Origin: Defluviitaleaceae bacterium
GTDB taxonomy: Bacteria > Bacillota > Clostridia > Lachnospirales > WRAA01
Direction of reading: 5' to 3'
Assembly: GCA_009780015.1 (NCBI GenBank)
Contig: WRAW01000001.1
Coordinates: 78,012 to 119,202, forward strand
DNA: 41,191 nucleotides
Within the stretch, counting starts at the first letter, position 1; every line of letters begins with the position of its first letter. Under the pieces are notes generated by a model. It was not told the origin of the DNA, ran no database searches, and saw only the letters and a list, made by a program, of their open reading frames with translations. Below are positions 24,068-31,782 of this stretch, one piece after another. The translations under genes were made by a program, and so were the position numbers.

Positions 24068-25192
24068 CTATAGCTTCAACGCCGCTATTTCTGTCAGTTT
24101 TGCCGGAATCTGGATGCTTTGCGGGCAGAGCGACACGCACTTTTCACAGTCGATACACGCGGCGGCTCCCTGTACGGCGTCGTGAATTGTCGACGTCGTC
24201 TTCCCGAATTGCTGCAGAGTTTTCGTCTCCAGATATGTGTTGTACGTTTTCAATATTTCGTCGATAGGAATGTTCTGAGGGCACGACGGGCAGCAGTACT
24301 TGCACCCCGTACATGGGATCTGTTCGATCTGCGCAAGAGCTTCGGCTGCCTTTTCGGTAACCTGCGTCTCGGACGCGCTCAGGGGGGTGAAGCTCTTCAT
24401 GTACGACATATTGTCCTGCATTTGCCCGATTGACGACATACCGCTCAAAACGGTTACGATCCCCGGAAGAGAGGCGCACCAGCGCACCGCCCACGACGCA
24501 AGACTTGCGGATGAATCCGCGTCCGTAAGTATTTTGGCCACGGACGGGGGAAGCTTCGCAAGCGTGCCGCCCAGCACCGGCTCCATAATGATGATAGGCT
24601 TGCCGAACTCGCGCGCTATGTCGTACACCGCCTTTCCCTCGCGGGCGTGCCAGTCGAAATAATTTATCTGCAACTGCACGAACTTGTGTTCAGGGTGGTT
24701 GGTCAGTATGTTACGCAGGTCTTCCAGCGTGCCGTGGAACGAGAAGCCAAAGTGCCTGATCTTGCCTTCGTCCTTCATGCGCTTAAAAAATTCGTAAGCC
24801 TTCATCTCGACGTTGTGGGCATTGTTCTTGCCGTTCAGCGCATGAAGCATGTAGAAGTCGAAATACTCGACGCCGCATTTTTGCAGTTGTTCGTTAAATA
24901 TTTTCTCTACGTCTTCCGGCTTCTTGGCATACCATCCCGGAAACTTGTCCGCCAGGAAGAAAGAATCGCGCGGGAACCTCTCGACCACTGCCTGCCTCGC
25001 GGCAATCTCGGATTGACCGTCGTGGTATCCGTACGCGGTGTCGAAATAATTCATCCCGTGTTCCATATAGTAGTCGGCCATGCGCTTGAAATGCTCGATG
25101 TCAATCTTGTCATACGTGCCAAAGTTGGGCAGGCGCATCAAGCCAAAACCCAGCTTGGGTATCTTATCCATGTATTCCTGTGTTAGCGCCAT
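24068..25192 (-). CDS. Aldo/keto reductase with C-terminal 4Fe-4S ferredoxin domain
   Basis: The 374-aa protein has an N-terminal aldo/keto reductase barrel with the catalytic set Asp51, Tyr56, Lys83 and His117. A C-terminal part carries CTGCKYCCPSCPQNI and CIDCEKCVSLCPQSI, two ferredoxin-type cysteine clusters. This fused architecture is frequent in anaerobic Clostridia and suggests electron exchange with ferredoxin in addition to or instead of NADPH. The substrate is unknown. The ATG follows GGAGGGGG. A promoter is visible upstream, and the gene is monocistronic. Confidence 0.9.
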   Translation of the reverse strand: MALTQEYMDKIPKLGFGLMRLPNFGTYDKIDIEHFKRMADYYMEHGMNYFDTAYGYHDGQSEIAARQAVVERFPRDSFFLADKFPGWYAKKPEDVEKIFNEQLQKCGVEYFDFYMLHALNGKNNAHNVEMKAYEFFKRMKDEGKIRHFGFSFHGTLEDLRNILTNHPEHKFVQLQINYFDWHAREGKAVYDIAREFGKPIIIMEPVLGGTLAKLPPSVAKILTDADSSASLASWAVRWCASLPGIVTVLSGMSSIGQMQDNMSYMKSFTPLSASETQVTEKAAEALAQIEQIPCTGCKYCCPSCPQNIPIDEILKTYNTYLETKTLQQFGKTTSTIHDAVQGAAACIDCEKCVSLCPQSIQIPAKLTEIAALKL

Positions 25193-25225
25193 ATCGCTAA
25201 CCCCCTCCGTTGATATATTTTGTTC

Positions 25226-25254
25226 AGTATACCATTTTTTGCATCATGAAGCAA
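25226..25254 (-). promoter_or_regulatory. Promoter of the aldo/keto reductase gene
   Basis: On the minus strand TTGCTT (25249-25254), 17 bp, TATACT (25226-25231), about 34 bp before the start codon. Confidence 0.6.
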
Positions 25255-25258
25255 GCAT

Positions 25259-25435
25259 TTAATCATTATCCGATAAATCAATTTTCCCTTGCTCTTCCTC
25301 GAATTCTCGTATGCATTGGTGAATTAAATACATAATCTGACCGCTTGCGGATCGACTATCGTATTTGGCAACATACCGAAGTTTTTTAAGCGTATCCACA
25401 TGAATACGCATGGTAAAGTTTGTTTGGCCTTCCAT
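25259..25435 (-). CDS. Small ribbon-helix-helix (Arc-like) protein, second copy type
   Basis: A 58-aa ORF absent from the track: MEGQTNFTMRIHVDTLKKLR, then YVAKYDSRSASGQIMYLIHQ and an acidic tail ending DLSDND. The strand NFTMRIH followed by two helices with an SRSASGQI turn is the ribbon-helix-helix fold. AGAGGG precedes the ATG. It is divergent from the small Cys-rich protein gene, with about 130 bp between them containing a palindrome that may be its operator. It differs in sequence from the RHH protein at 15880. Confidence 0.75.
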   Translation of the reverse strand: MEGQTNFTMRIHVDTLKKLRYVAKYDSRSASGQIMYLIHQCIREFEEEQGKIDLSDND

Positions 25436-25493
25436 CTTTAAACCCTCTTTAGCAAAAAAATGATACTTGCATGTTCATTTTAAATCAAATCTG

Positions 25494-25541
25494 TGATACA
25501 ATGTCGATATGCACATATTTTGCACATGCAATTTTGTGCAA
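25494..25541 (+). promoter_or_regulatory. Extended -10 promoter with an adjacent TTGCACA palindrome
   Basis: TGaTACAAT (25494-25502) is an extended -10 element. Just downstream lie TGCACAT at 25510 and again at 25521 (11 bp apart) and the perfect inverted repeat TTGCACA-N8-TGTGCAA (25520-25541). Both overlap or follow the expected transcription start, as an operator would. Confidence 0.5.
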
Positions 25542-25567
25542 CTAATTACATACTGGAGGATGAAAAG

Positions 25568-25747
25568 ATGGAATGTGATTTTGTTTACTGCATTTACAAC
25601 AAGCAATTTAACTGCACACTTGACAAGAACAAAATGAACTACTTAGCCATGTGCGATGATTTCGTTGCCATCTCTATTGATGTGGCCCTCATTGATGCCG
25701 AAAAAGAGCGTCTAATACGTTATTTGGATAAACCTCGAAATACTTGA
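25568..25747 (+). CDS. Small Cys-rich conserved-type protein
   Basis: The ORF track begins at 25493, but the AGGATGAAAAG Shine-Dalgarno and codon pattern point to the ATG at 25568, giving 59 aa: MECDFVYCIYNKQFNCTLDK and so on. It resembles small clostridial proteins with C-x4-C-IYN-x3-F-x-C-TL and a later GMC-type motif, here AMCDDFV, in which the usual final Cys is replaced by Phe. The cysteines suggest a metal or redox site. Function is unknown. Expression may be controlled by the divergent RHH protein. Confidence 0.7.
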   Translation: MECDFVYCIYNKQFNCTLDKNKMNYLAMCDDFVAISIDVALIDAEKERLIRYLDKPRNT

Positions 25748-25772
25748 TAAACTGTGGAGGCCGTGGTACAAT
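25744..25772 (+). promoter_or_regulatory. Promoter of the amidohydrolase gene
   Basis: TTGATA, 17 bp, TACAAT. It overlaps the stop codon of the Cys-rich gene and ends about 33 bp before the amidohydrolase ATG. Confidence 0.65.
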
Positions 25773-25804
25773 ATTGGAAAATAACTCTACTTAGGAGGGA
25801 ACAC

Positions 25805-26980
25805 ATGCTCTACATAAGGAACGCGAGGATCAAGCCGATTATCGGCAAGGACATCGAAAACGGAAGCATACTTGTCGAAAACGGCAAGATCAAGGCCGTT
25901 TCGGAAGGCGAGCAGTCCGGGACTGACGGGGCCGAGGTAATTGACGCCGGCGGCAAGCTTGTCACGCCGGGACTTGTCGACGCGCACACGCACCTTGGGC
26001 TGTTCGGAACAGGCGTCCGCTGGGAAGGTATGGACGTAAACGAGATGACCGACCCCATCACGCCGCATCTTCGCGCGTTTGACGCGATCAATCCGATGGA
26101 TCAGGCGTTCGAGCTGGCGCGCAACGCCGGTATCACGGCCGTGGGCACGGGCCCCGGCAGCGCCAACGTAATCTGCGGGACGTTCGCCGCCATAAAGACA
26201 TACGGCAAGCGCATCGACGACATGGTTCTCAAGCGCGACATGGCAATGAAGATAGCCTTCGGCGAAAACGCCAAGCAGGTCTATGGCGAATCCGCCAAAA
26301 AAGCGCCCATGACCAGGATGGCCATAGCCGCCATGATCCGCGAGACGCTTATAAAGGCGCAGCGCTACATGCAAGACCTTGAAGAATATGAGGCGTCCGA
26401 CAAACCGGACAAAAAGCGTCCGGCCTTCGACATGAAGCTCGAGGCGCTGCTGCCCGTACTTCGCCGCGAAATCCCATTCAAAGCCCACGCGCACCGCGCC
26501 GACGACATTTTTACGGCGTGCCGCATCGCCAACGATTTCAACGTGCGTATCTCCCTCGACCACTGCAGCGAAGGCCATCTGATCGCCGATGAACTCGAGA
26601 AAGAAGGCAAGCCCTGCATCGTCGGCCCCACGTTCGTACACCCCGGCAAACCCGAGGTTCGCAACAAGTCCTTCGAGACGGTGAAAATTCTCATCGAGAA
26701 GGGGCTTGTGGTCGCCATCACCACCGACTCGCCGGTAATCCCCCTGGAGGGCCTTCCGCTTTGCGTAGGGCTTGCAATAAAGGCCGGTACGCCCGAAGCC
26801 AAAGCATGGGAGTGCATCACCATCAATCCCGCCAAAATAATGGGCGTCGAAGACCGCATCGGCAGCCTGGAACCCGGCAAGGACGCCGATATCGTGATAC
26901 ACAGCGGAAACCCCCTGCTTGACATCTGGTCCGCGCCGCTATACACAATCATCGACGGCAAAATCGTATACCGCGCATAA
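25805..26980 (+). CDS. Amidohydrolase (imidazolonepropionase-like metal-dependent hydrolase)
   Basis: The 391-aa TIM-barrel hydrolase has metal ligands DAHTHLG (His61, His63), KAHAH (His228/230), LDHCSEGH (His253) and TTDSP (Asp308), in the order expected for the superfamily. The C-terminal composite beta-sandwich ends GKDADIVIHSGNPLLD. The start at 25805 follows TTAGGAGGG, and the 17 extra residues in the ORF track lie upstream of it. Relatives cut cyclic amides or dipeptides, but substrate cannot be read off. It has its own promoter and terminator. Confidence 0.9.
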   Translation: MLYIRNARIKPIIGKDIENGSILVENGKIKAVSEGEQSGTDGAEVIDAGGKLVTPGLVDAHTHLGLFGTGVRWEGMDVNEMTDPITPHLRAFDAINPMDQAFELARNAGITAVGTGPGSANVICGTFAAIKTYGKRIDDMVLKRDMAMKIAFGENAKQVYGESAKKAPMTRMAIAAMIRETLIKAQRYMQDLEEYEASDKPDKKRPAFDMKLEALLPVLRREIPFKAHAHRADDIFTACRIANDFNVRISLDHCSEGHLIADELEKEGKPCIVGPTFVHPGKPEVRNKSFETVKILIEKGLVVAITTDSPVIPLEGLPLCVGLAIKAGTPEAKAWECITINPAKIMGVEDRIGSLEPGKDADIVIHSGNPLLDIWSAPLYTIIDGKIVYRA

Positions 26981-26994
26981 GTAATATCAACTCA

Positions 26995-27027
26995 AAAAGG
27001 CCTGCAGTCTAATTTTGTAGGCCTTTT
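26995..27027 (+). terminator. Terminator after the amidohydrolase gene
   Basis: AAAAGGCCTGCA pairs with TGTAGGCCTTTT around a short loop, 14 bp after the stop codon. Confidence 0.85.
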
Positions 27028-27053
27028 AATCTGACATTATGGATACAGGTTCT

Positions 27054-27219
27054 AGGGCGTGTTCACACTAACGATTGCGCAGATTTTCGAGCCTGAAATT
27101 TCGCCAATCGAGGAAGGAATAGCGCCGCGTACCCGTAGCGGTACGCAAGCTCTTCCTGACGAAGAGAGGCGGAATTTCAAGCCGAAAAGATGCAATATCC
27201 GTTAGTGTGAACACGCCTT
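27054..27219. mobile_element. Palindromic MITE-like element, copy 2 (different arms, shared core)
   Basis: GGCGTGTTCACACTAACG (27056-27073) pairs perfectly with CGTTAGTGTGAACACGCC (27200-27217). Most of the interior also pairs (GAAATTTCGCC with GGCGGAATTTC, AAGAG with CTCTT). The centre is GCGTACCCGTAGCGGTACGC, shared with the elements at 16226 and 31254, although the arms differ. It lies between two convergent transcription units. ACAGGTTCT, the end motif of the other copies, is present just to its left at 27045-27053. Confidence 0.7.
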
Positions 27220-27253
27220 AACATCTAAAATTAGCTCAGCTTCACACCAAACA

Positions 27254-27276
27254 AAAACCCCACGATGTGGGGTTTT
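27254..27276 (-). terminator. Terminator after tRNA-Arg
   Basis: AAAACCCCAC pairs with GTGGGGTTTT around a 3-nt loop. On the minus strand a T-run follows, 7 bp beyond the tRNA. Confidence 0.85.
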
Positions 27277-27282
27277 CATAAC

Positions 27283-27356
<74 letters not shown>

Positions 27357-27382
27357 AAAGGACTATAGCAGGAAACATTAAG

Positions 27383-27411
27383 AGTATACACGAAAACATA
27401 GAGATAGTCAA
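27383..27411 (-). promoter_or_regulatory. Promoter of tRNA-Arg
   Basis: On the minus strand TTGACT (27406-27411), 17 bp, TATACT (27383-27388), about 27 bp before the mature tRNA 5' end. Confidence 0.75.
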
Positions 27412-27697
27412 GCATAATTTTCTGGACGTCATGCCAGTCTAATTTATAGCCGAGCAGGAAAAAAATAGTACAGATAAACCTTATCCCAACTAAAAAACAT
27501 CTGCTCTTTCTTTGTCCATTTGTAAAATTTATAAGCACATTCTTGTATACTTGCATCCAGGCATAGTATAATATTGTGAGAATCTTTTCTGCACGAATTT
27601 GACGACTTCTTTATTTAGTCCACTTGAATCGATCTGACATTCGACACTTAGAACCTGTGTTCATAGGTTCTTATTATCTTAATAGTGAGTATGGATC
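27412..27697. other. Intergenic stretch between tRNA-Arg and dinB
   Basis: No gene is supported. The 69-aa minus-strand ORF at 27347-27556 overlaps the tRNA and its promoter and is not credible. AGAACCTGTGTTCATAGGTTCT at 27650-27671 is a short inverted repeat made of the two end motifs of the palindromic element family, perhaps a collapsed copy, 26 bp before the dinB start. Confidence 0.5.
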
Positions 27698-28897
27698 ATG
27701 AAAAACTACATTGACAAAAATGCAACGCGGATAGTGCATGTAGACATGGACGCCTTTTACGCCGCGGTGGAAGTGCGTGATAATCCCGGTCTGGCCGGGA
27801 AGCCGCTTATAATCGGCGCGCTGCCAAGTGAGCGGGGCGTTGTTGCTACGTGCAGCTACGAAGCCCGGGTATTCGGCGTTCGCTCGGCTATGAGCATCAA
27901 GGAGGCCTACCGGCGCTGTCCTGACGGAATCTATATGCGTCCAAATTTTCAAAAATATATGGACGCATCCCGGCAAGTCCACAAGATTTGGGACGATTAT
28001 ACCGATATATGTGAGCACATATCCCTGGACGAAGGTTTTCTTGACGTTACCGGATCAGCGCATCTGTTCGGCGGCGCGGACGCCGTCGGCTATGATATCA
28101 AGAGCCGAACCAGGAATGAAGTGGGTCTAACGTGTTCTGTAGGCATAGGCTATTCTATGATGTCTGCAAAGCTGGCCAGCGAAGAAAAGAAGCCGGACGG
28201 ATTCTTTGAGATACTTACCCCAGCGGATTTGCGCGATCTCATCATTGACCGAAGCGTCAGAATAATTTATGGAGTTGGAGCAAAAACCGCTGAAGAATTG
28301 CAAAAAAAAGGTATCACAACTGTGCGCCATATACTCGAAAATCGCCAGAAAATAATCGACTTGCTCGGAAAGCAGGGTCGGCAAATCCTTGATCTGGCGG
28401 ACGGGGTCGACAATCGCAAGGTAACGCCTTATTCCGATCCCAAATCTATCGGCAGCGAACATACATTTCAGCAAGACATACGGGATTTTTGCTATCTGCA
28501 AGACGTCCTCCTGCTGATTGCCCAGAAACTCAGCTTCGACATACGTTTAAAGGGGCTTTTCTGCCGCACCGTTACGCTCAAAACAACATATGCGGACATG
28601 AAGCAAATTACCCGCTCCAAAAGCGGAGATTCCACGGACAAAGCGCGGGATATATACAAAACCGCGTCGGCAATGCTTGACAAAATCGAGAAGCATCCTG
28701 TGCGTCTTATCGGCATAAGCTTGAGCGGGCTTACCACAGAGCCTAATCTTCAACTGACTATGTTTGAAACGGGCAATGGCGAACAGCAACGCAAGCTTGA
28801 TGATGCTATGATGAGGCTGCAATTGAAGTATGGCCATGGCATCGTCAAAACAGTGAACGAGCTTCGGGCAGAGAAAAGGATTAGCGAAGATAGTTGA
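27698..28897 (+). CDS. dinB: DNA polymerase IV (Y-family translesion polymerase)
   Basis: The 399-aa protein has the Y-family landmarks: HVDMDAFYAAVE with metal-binding Asp16 and Asp18, SCSYEAR-type TCSYEARVFGVRSAM, and SLDEGFLDVT with Asp111/Glu112. A helix-hairpin-helix (IYGVGAKTAEELQKKGI), the little-finger domain, and a beta-clamp-binding motif LQLTMFE near the C-terminus complete it. It copies past lesions with low fidelity and is often under SOS control, but I see no clear LexA box upstream. The Shine-Dalgarno is weak. Confidence 0.93.
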   Translation: MKNYIDKNATRIVHVDMDAFYAAVEVRDNPGLAGKPLIIGALPSERGVVATCSYEARVFGVRSAMSIKEAYRRCPDGIYMRPNFQKYMDASRQVHKIWDDYTDICEHISLDEGFLDVTGSAHLFGGADAVGYDIKSRTRNEVGLTCSVGIGYSMMSAKLASEEKKPDGFFEILTPADLRDLIIDRSVRIIYGVGAKTAEELQKKGITTVRHILENRQKIIDLLGKQGRQILDLADGVDNRKVTPYSDPKSIGSEHTFQQDIRDFCYLQDVLLLIAQKLSFDIRLKGLFCRTVTLKTTYADMKQITRSKSGDSTDKARDIYKTASAMLDKIEKHPVRLIGISLSGLTTEPNLQLTMFETGNGEQQRKLDDAMMRLQLKYGHGIVKTVNELRAEKRISEDS

Positions 28898-28943
28898 TAA
28901 ATAGGCTGTTAAATAGACTCTTTGGCCTGTTCTTACACGCAAG

Positions 28944-29495
28944 TTATCTCTCCATAACTGCCTTTTTAAGAATCGGCAGAACTATCAAAGCGATTCCTCC
29001 GCCAATCAGCGCCGTAACAAGCTGAGGAACGGAAAATATGGTCGATATTACAGTAGCTTGAGGCTCTGGAAGCTCCAATATAATCGGCACTGCGATTTCC
29101 GCTACCCCGACGTGGAGAACAAGGAACTTCGCAGCCGCCCCAAGCACCAGCGCCGCAATATATGCAAGCCTCCTCCCAAAATCCTGATTACCTATAAAAT
29201 GCCAAACCAGTACAAGGGCTAGATTTCCAAGCATAATAAAAGGAACTATGACCCAAAAAGGCCCTATACCAAAGAATCTGGCCAGAACCGGCGACAGCAG
29301 CGATACGGCGGCGCCCGACCATAATCCCCCAAGCATCACCGATATCACCAGCATCATGTTGACTAAGGAGCCGGTAATCAAGGTGTTGCCCAGAGGAGCG
29401 GTCGCAGCCTGCATCACTATCAGCAGTGCAATAAATATTGCTGTCCTTGTGATCCATAGTATTCTGCTTCGGTTATTAATAACCTTGCCGCTCAT
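28944..29495 (-). CDS. ECF transporter substrate-binding (S) component
   Basis: The 183-aa membrane protein has about six hydrophobic segments. It starts with a helix of the type WITRTAIFIALLIVMQ, followed by the Ala/Asn-rich loop and GSLVNMMLVISVMLGGLWSG, typical of ECF S components for vitamins or related small molecules. It captures substrate and docks on a shared EcfAAT energy module encoded elsewhere. No riboswitch is recognised in the roughly 120-nt leader, so the ligand remains open. Confidence 0.8.
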   Translation of the reverse strand: MSGKVINNRSRILWITRTAIFIALLIVMQAATAPLGNTLITGSLVNMMLVISVMLGGLWSGAAVSLLSPVLARFFGIGPFWVIVPFIMLGNLALVLVWHFIGNQDFGRRLAYIAALVLGAAAKFLVLHVGVAEIAVPIILELPEPQATVISTIFSVPQLVTALIGGGIALIVLPILKKAVMER

Positions 29496-29556
29496 GATGG
29501 CTATCTCCTATTCACGATTTTAAGATCGACATCAACTCTAAATCCATTATACCACA

Positions 29557-29587
29557 ATTATATCATAAAAGACAGAGCTATTGTCAA
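29557..29587 (-). promoter_or_regulatory. Possible promoter of the ECF S-component gene
   Basis: On the minus strand TTGACA (29582-29587) lies 19 bp before TATAAT (29557-29562), and a second TATAAT follows at 29546-29551. Spacing is longer than ideal. A 10-bp inverted repeat, ATAGTGAATT/AATTCACTAT, lies just upstream at 29596-29621. Confidence 0.4.
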
Positions 29588-29617
29588 AATACGTTATAGT
29601 GAATTGACTTTAATTCA

Positions 29618-29942
29618 CTATCTAGTAACCCTAGCGTTGCCGTGAAAGATGCTCCAAACAGAGCCTTCGTCCACGGGAGAGGCGTAGTCCTCAAGAACAG
29701 TCGTGGCAAGAGCGCCGGAAGCCCCGGCGAACTGAGTCGCCTTCTCAGGCTCCATTCCGGTCAGGATGCAAGCCCCCTGATACTCAGCGAAGACGAAACG
29801 TTAACGGCGTTCGACTCCGCGCTGGTCGCCTGCATGTAGTAAAAATTGCTGTATGTACCGGCGCTCCGTTCGGCGGGCTTATTCTTACCCCCATGCTTGT
29901 CGGTACGGCTATTCCGTACTTACTGCTCTCTCGTAGTTTCAT
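29618..29942 (-). pseudogene. Collapsed PfkB-family sugar kinase (2-keto-3-deoxygluconate kinase-like)
   Basis: On the minus strand AAGGAAC and an ATG at 29942 open a reading MKLRESSKYGIAVPTSMGV, continuing RISPPNGAPVHTA, which is a kinase-like N-terminus. At a TTTTT run it shifts frame and continues YMQATSAESNAVNVSSSL (the substrate-binding 'AESNV' region). The middle of the gene, including the catalytic GAGD region, is missing. In yet another frame the C-terminus resumes as LTGMEPEKATQFAGASGALA followed by TTVLEDYASP and WSIFHGNARVTR, ending at TAG. So both ends of a kinase of roughly 370 aa survive while the centre is deleted. It lies 32 bp downstream of larA in the same direction. Confidence 0.8.
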
Positions 29943-29974
29943 TGTTTTGTTCCTTCATAATAGTTTGAGATCTA

Positions 29975-31237
29975 TCATAACGACCCCTCGAGCGCCCAAA
30001 GACCCAGCGCAGGATTTTCTATGAAGTAGATTTCTTCTCCATCAGACATTGTGTTATATCCCGGTCGCAGACTGCCGGGATTGTATTTCTCTATGGCCTC
30101 CTCAAACGGCATGTATCCGAATGCCACGCCCTCAACCTCGTCTTTTCGCAGCTTTCCGGCGGCATAGGTCACAGAGAAGCGTCCGTCGGACGAGCCGTGT
30201 ATCAGATGTGCCGCCGCGGAAAGGTTGTTTTTGAGTTCGGGTTCGGTTTTGCAGAGTTTAAGAATGTTTTCCCGGCCTATATAGCCGTATTTGCGTATCA
30301 AGCGGTCATTTTCCCCGTCTTCGCCGAACGCTTGCACCCCAGGAGCCAAAATGATGAGCCTACCGCCGTCGGCCATAGCCATACGGGTGCGGTAGATCGC
30401 CTTGTTACCCAGCCACGTGGAATGGAATTCCTGCTCATCCAGCCATACCACACAGGTCTTTATCGGCGACGTCAGGTAGTTCAGATTATGTTTCCGACTG
30501 AGAGCCACGCCGCGGGTGAAGCCATCCCTATCTTTGCCGATATATAATCCGATGATGTTGGTTTTTTTGCCTTCTGTAACTGTAACTGTTAAGACATATT
30601 CTATTGGAAGTTTGGAAAGGTAGTTTTCTTCGGCATAGTCGAAGACTTTGCGCACAGGCGAATAATCCCTTCCCATAATGCGCTCCATTCCATAAAACGC
30701 TCCAAGCATATGAGACTGATTTATAAACCGGCTTCCGCCGCAACCCACCACGATATTCTTGGTATAGTTAGCCATTCCCACAACCTCGTGCGGAACAACC
30801 TGCCCTATCGACAGGATAAGATCATAAGACTTGTCCAACAGATAGTCGGAAATTTCGACCTCCATAGGTTCATCCATAAGGCCATCGGATACCATTTGTA
30901 CAAAGCCTATGGGGACTTCACCGATCTTGGTTACACCGTCGCGCCATCTATGAACAAGGAAGCGCTCTTCGGGGATTTTTTCGCCGAAAAAAGAGACCTG
31001 CTCCTCCCTTGTCATAGGTGTGTGAGTCCCGAGAGCCGGCAATATGTCTACGTGCACACCTTCCAGTAAATCATAGTAAAGCGAGGTAAGCAGCCCTGCG
31101 CCGGAATTCAGCCGGGTTATGTCAGGTGGAATTAACAGCACCTTTTTAAGATTTCTGTTTTGAATCGAACCGGCAAGGATGTCCTTTACTTGCTCTGTGC
31201 TAAGGCCGCCTTCATTTTCCACAAATACGCAACTCAT
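29975..31237 (-). CDS. LarA-family nickel-pincer racemase/epimerase
   Basis: The 420-aa protein matches the lactate racemase family (DUF2088). It carries PPDITR (Asp39, Arg42), GTHTPMT (His72), and VVPHEVVGMANYTKN with His150 and Lys160. NQSH supplies His176. The spacing His-10-Lys-16-His equals that of His174, Lys184 and His200 in Lactiplantibacillus LarA, where Lys184 holds the nickel-pincer cofactor and His200 ligates Ni. LarA relatives also racemise or epimerise other 2-hydroxy acids, including sugar acids. No larB, larC or larE cofactor genes lie in the window. With a lost KDG-type kinase downstream and carboxylate transporters across the divergent promoter region, a hydroxy- or sugar-acid substrate is likelier than lactate (inference). 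Confidence 0.85.
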   Translation of the reverse strand: MSCVFVENEGGLSTEQVKDILAGSIQNRNLKKVLLIPPDITRLNSGAGLLTSLYYDLLEGVHVDILPALGTHTPMTREEQVSFFGEKIPEERFLVHRWRDGVTKIGEVPIGFVQMVSDGLMDEPMEVEISDYLLDKSYDLILSIGQVVPHEVVGMANYTKNIVVGCGGSRFINQSHMLGAFYGMERIMGRDYSPVRKVFDYAEENYLSKLPIEYVLTVTVTEGKKTNIIGLYIGKDRDGFTRGVALSRKHNLNYLTSPIKTCVVWLDEQEFHSTWLGNKAIYRTRMAMADGGRLIILAPGVQAFGEDGENDRLIRKYGYIGRENILKLCKTEPELKNNLSAAAHLIHGSSDGRFSVTYAAGKLRKDEVEGVAFGYMPFEEAIEKYNPGSLRPGYNTMSDGEEIYFIENPALGLWALEGSL

Positions 31238-31253
31238 TTCATCAATCCTTTCT

Positions 31254-31464
31254 AAGAACCAGCGGTCAATAACCGAAATGCTGGCTAGAAGCGGCGATTT
31301 TTCGCCAATCTAGGAAGCGGCGACGCACCGTCCCCGCGAAGCCCGGTTTTGGCTTCGTGGGGTGGACTGAGCGTACCCATAGCGGTACGCAAGGAGCCGC
31401 TGACGACGAGTGGCGGATAATCGACCTTCTAGACGGCGTTGGGCGTTATTGACCGCTGGTTCTT
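31254..31464. mobile_element. Palindromic MITE-like element, copy 3
   Basis: The 211-bp element is bounded by AAGAACCAGCGGTCAATAAC and GTTATTGACCGCTGGTTCTT (perfect 20-bp inverted repeat). It contains AGAAGCGGCG...TCGCC and the core GCGTACCCATAGCGGTACGC. Most of it aligns to the reverse complement of the 16226-16442 element. It ends 16 bp before the larA start, inside the presumed larA leader. Relative to the downstream gene it has the same orientation as copy 1. Confidence 0.8.
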
Positions 31465-31562
31465 AAATATCAGCGTAGCTTCCGGGCTGATACGCAGCTC
31501 GGAGCTAGACCGGAAACTTTTGCATAGGCTTTAAGTCGTTTATGGCTATTTGTATAAATCTC

Positions 31563-31591
31563 ACTCTATATCATCGCCGGATATATGTCAA
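31563..31591 (-). promoter_or_regulatory. Possible promoter of larA
   Basis: On the minus strand TTGACA (31586-31591), 17 bp, TAGAGT (31563-31568). A TATAGA at 15 bp is the alternative -10. The leader would run about 320 nt through the palindromic element. Confidence 0.4.
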
Positions 31592-31628
31592 CACTTCTTG
31601 TAAATTGTAAAAAATTCTTAAAAATATA

Positions 31629-31677
31629 TTGACATGGCAAAATATATGATGTAATATGTTTTTAGGTAAACGTTTGC
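31629..31677 (+). promoter_or_regulatory. Promoter of the lacI-tct operon with LacI-type operator 1
   Basis: TTGACA (31629-31634), 17 bp, TAATAT (31652-31657). GTAAACGTTTGC (31666-31677) sits on the expected start site. It is a LacI-family operator by its central CG and symmetric AAACGTTT. It is also close to the CcpA cre consensus, so catabolite control is an alternative. Confidence 0.65.
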
Positions 31678-31749
31678 TTAATGTAGTTAATGTTTATAAT
31701 TACATATCACTTGCTGCTGCGTCAAATATATATAAGCTTAATTACATAA

Positions 31750-31761
31750 GTAATCGTTTGC
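31750..31761 (+). promoter_or_regulatory. LacI-type operator 2
   Basis: GTAATCGTTTGC differs from operator 1 by one base, is in the same orientation, and lies 84 bp downstream (about eight helical turns), 22 bp before the lacI start. A looping pair would suit autoregulation. Confidence 0.55.
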
Positions 31762-31782
31762 ATATATCTTTGTTAATGAGAG

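Noticed and set aside
25787-26902. 371-aa minus-strand ORF antisense to the amidohydrolase
   Set aside because: The plus-strand frame carries all metal-binding motifs of an amidohydrolase; the opposite frame is low-information shadow sequence.
29642-29839. 65-aa plus-strand ORF, and the idea of a riboswitch in the same stretch
   Set aside because: The minus strand of this stretch reads as the C-terminus of a PfkB kinase, which explains the sequence better than either a plus-strand gene or a structured leader.
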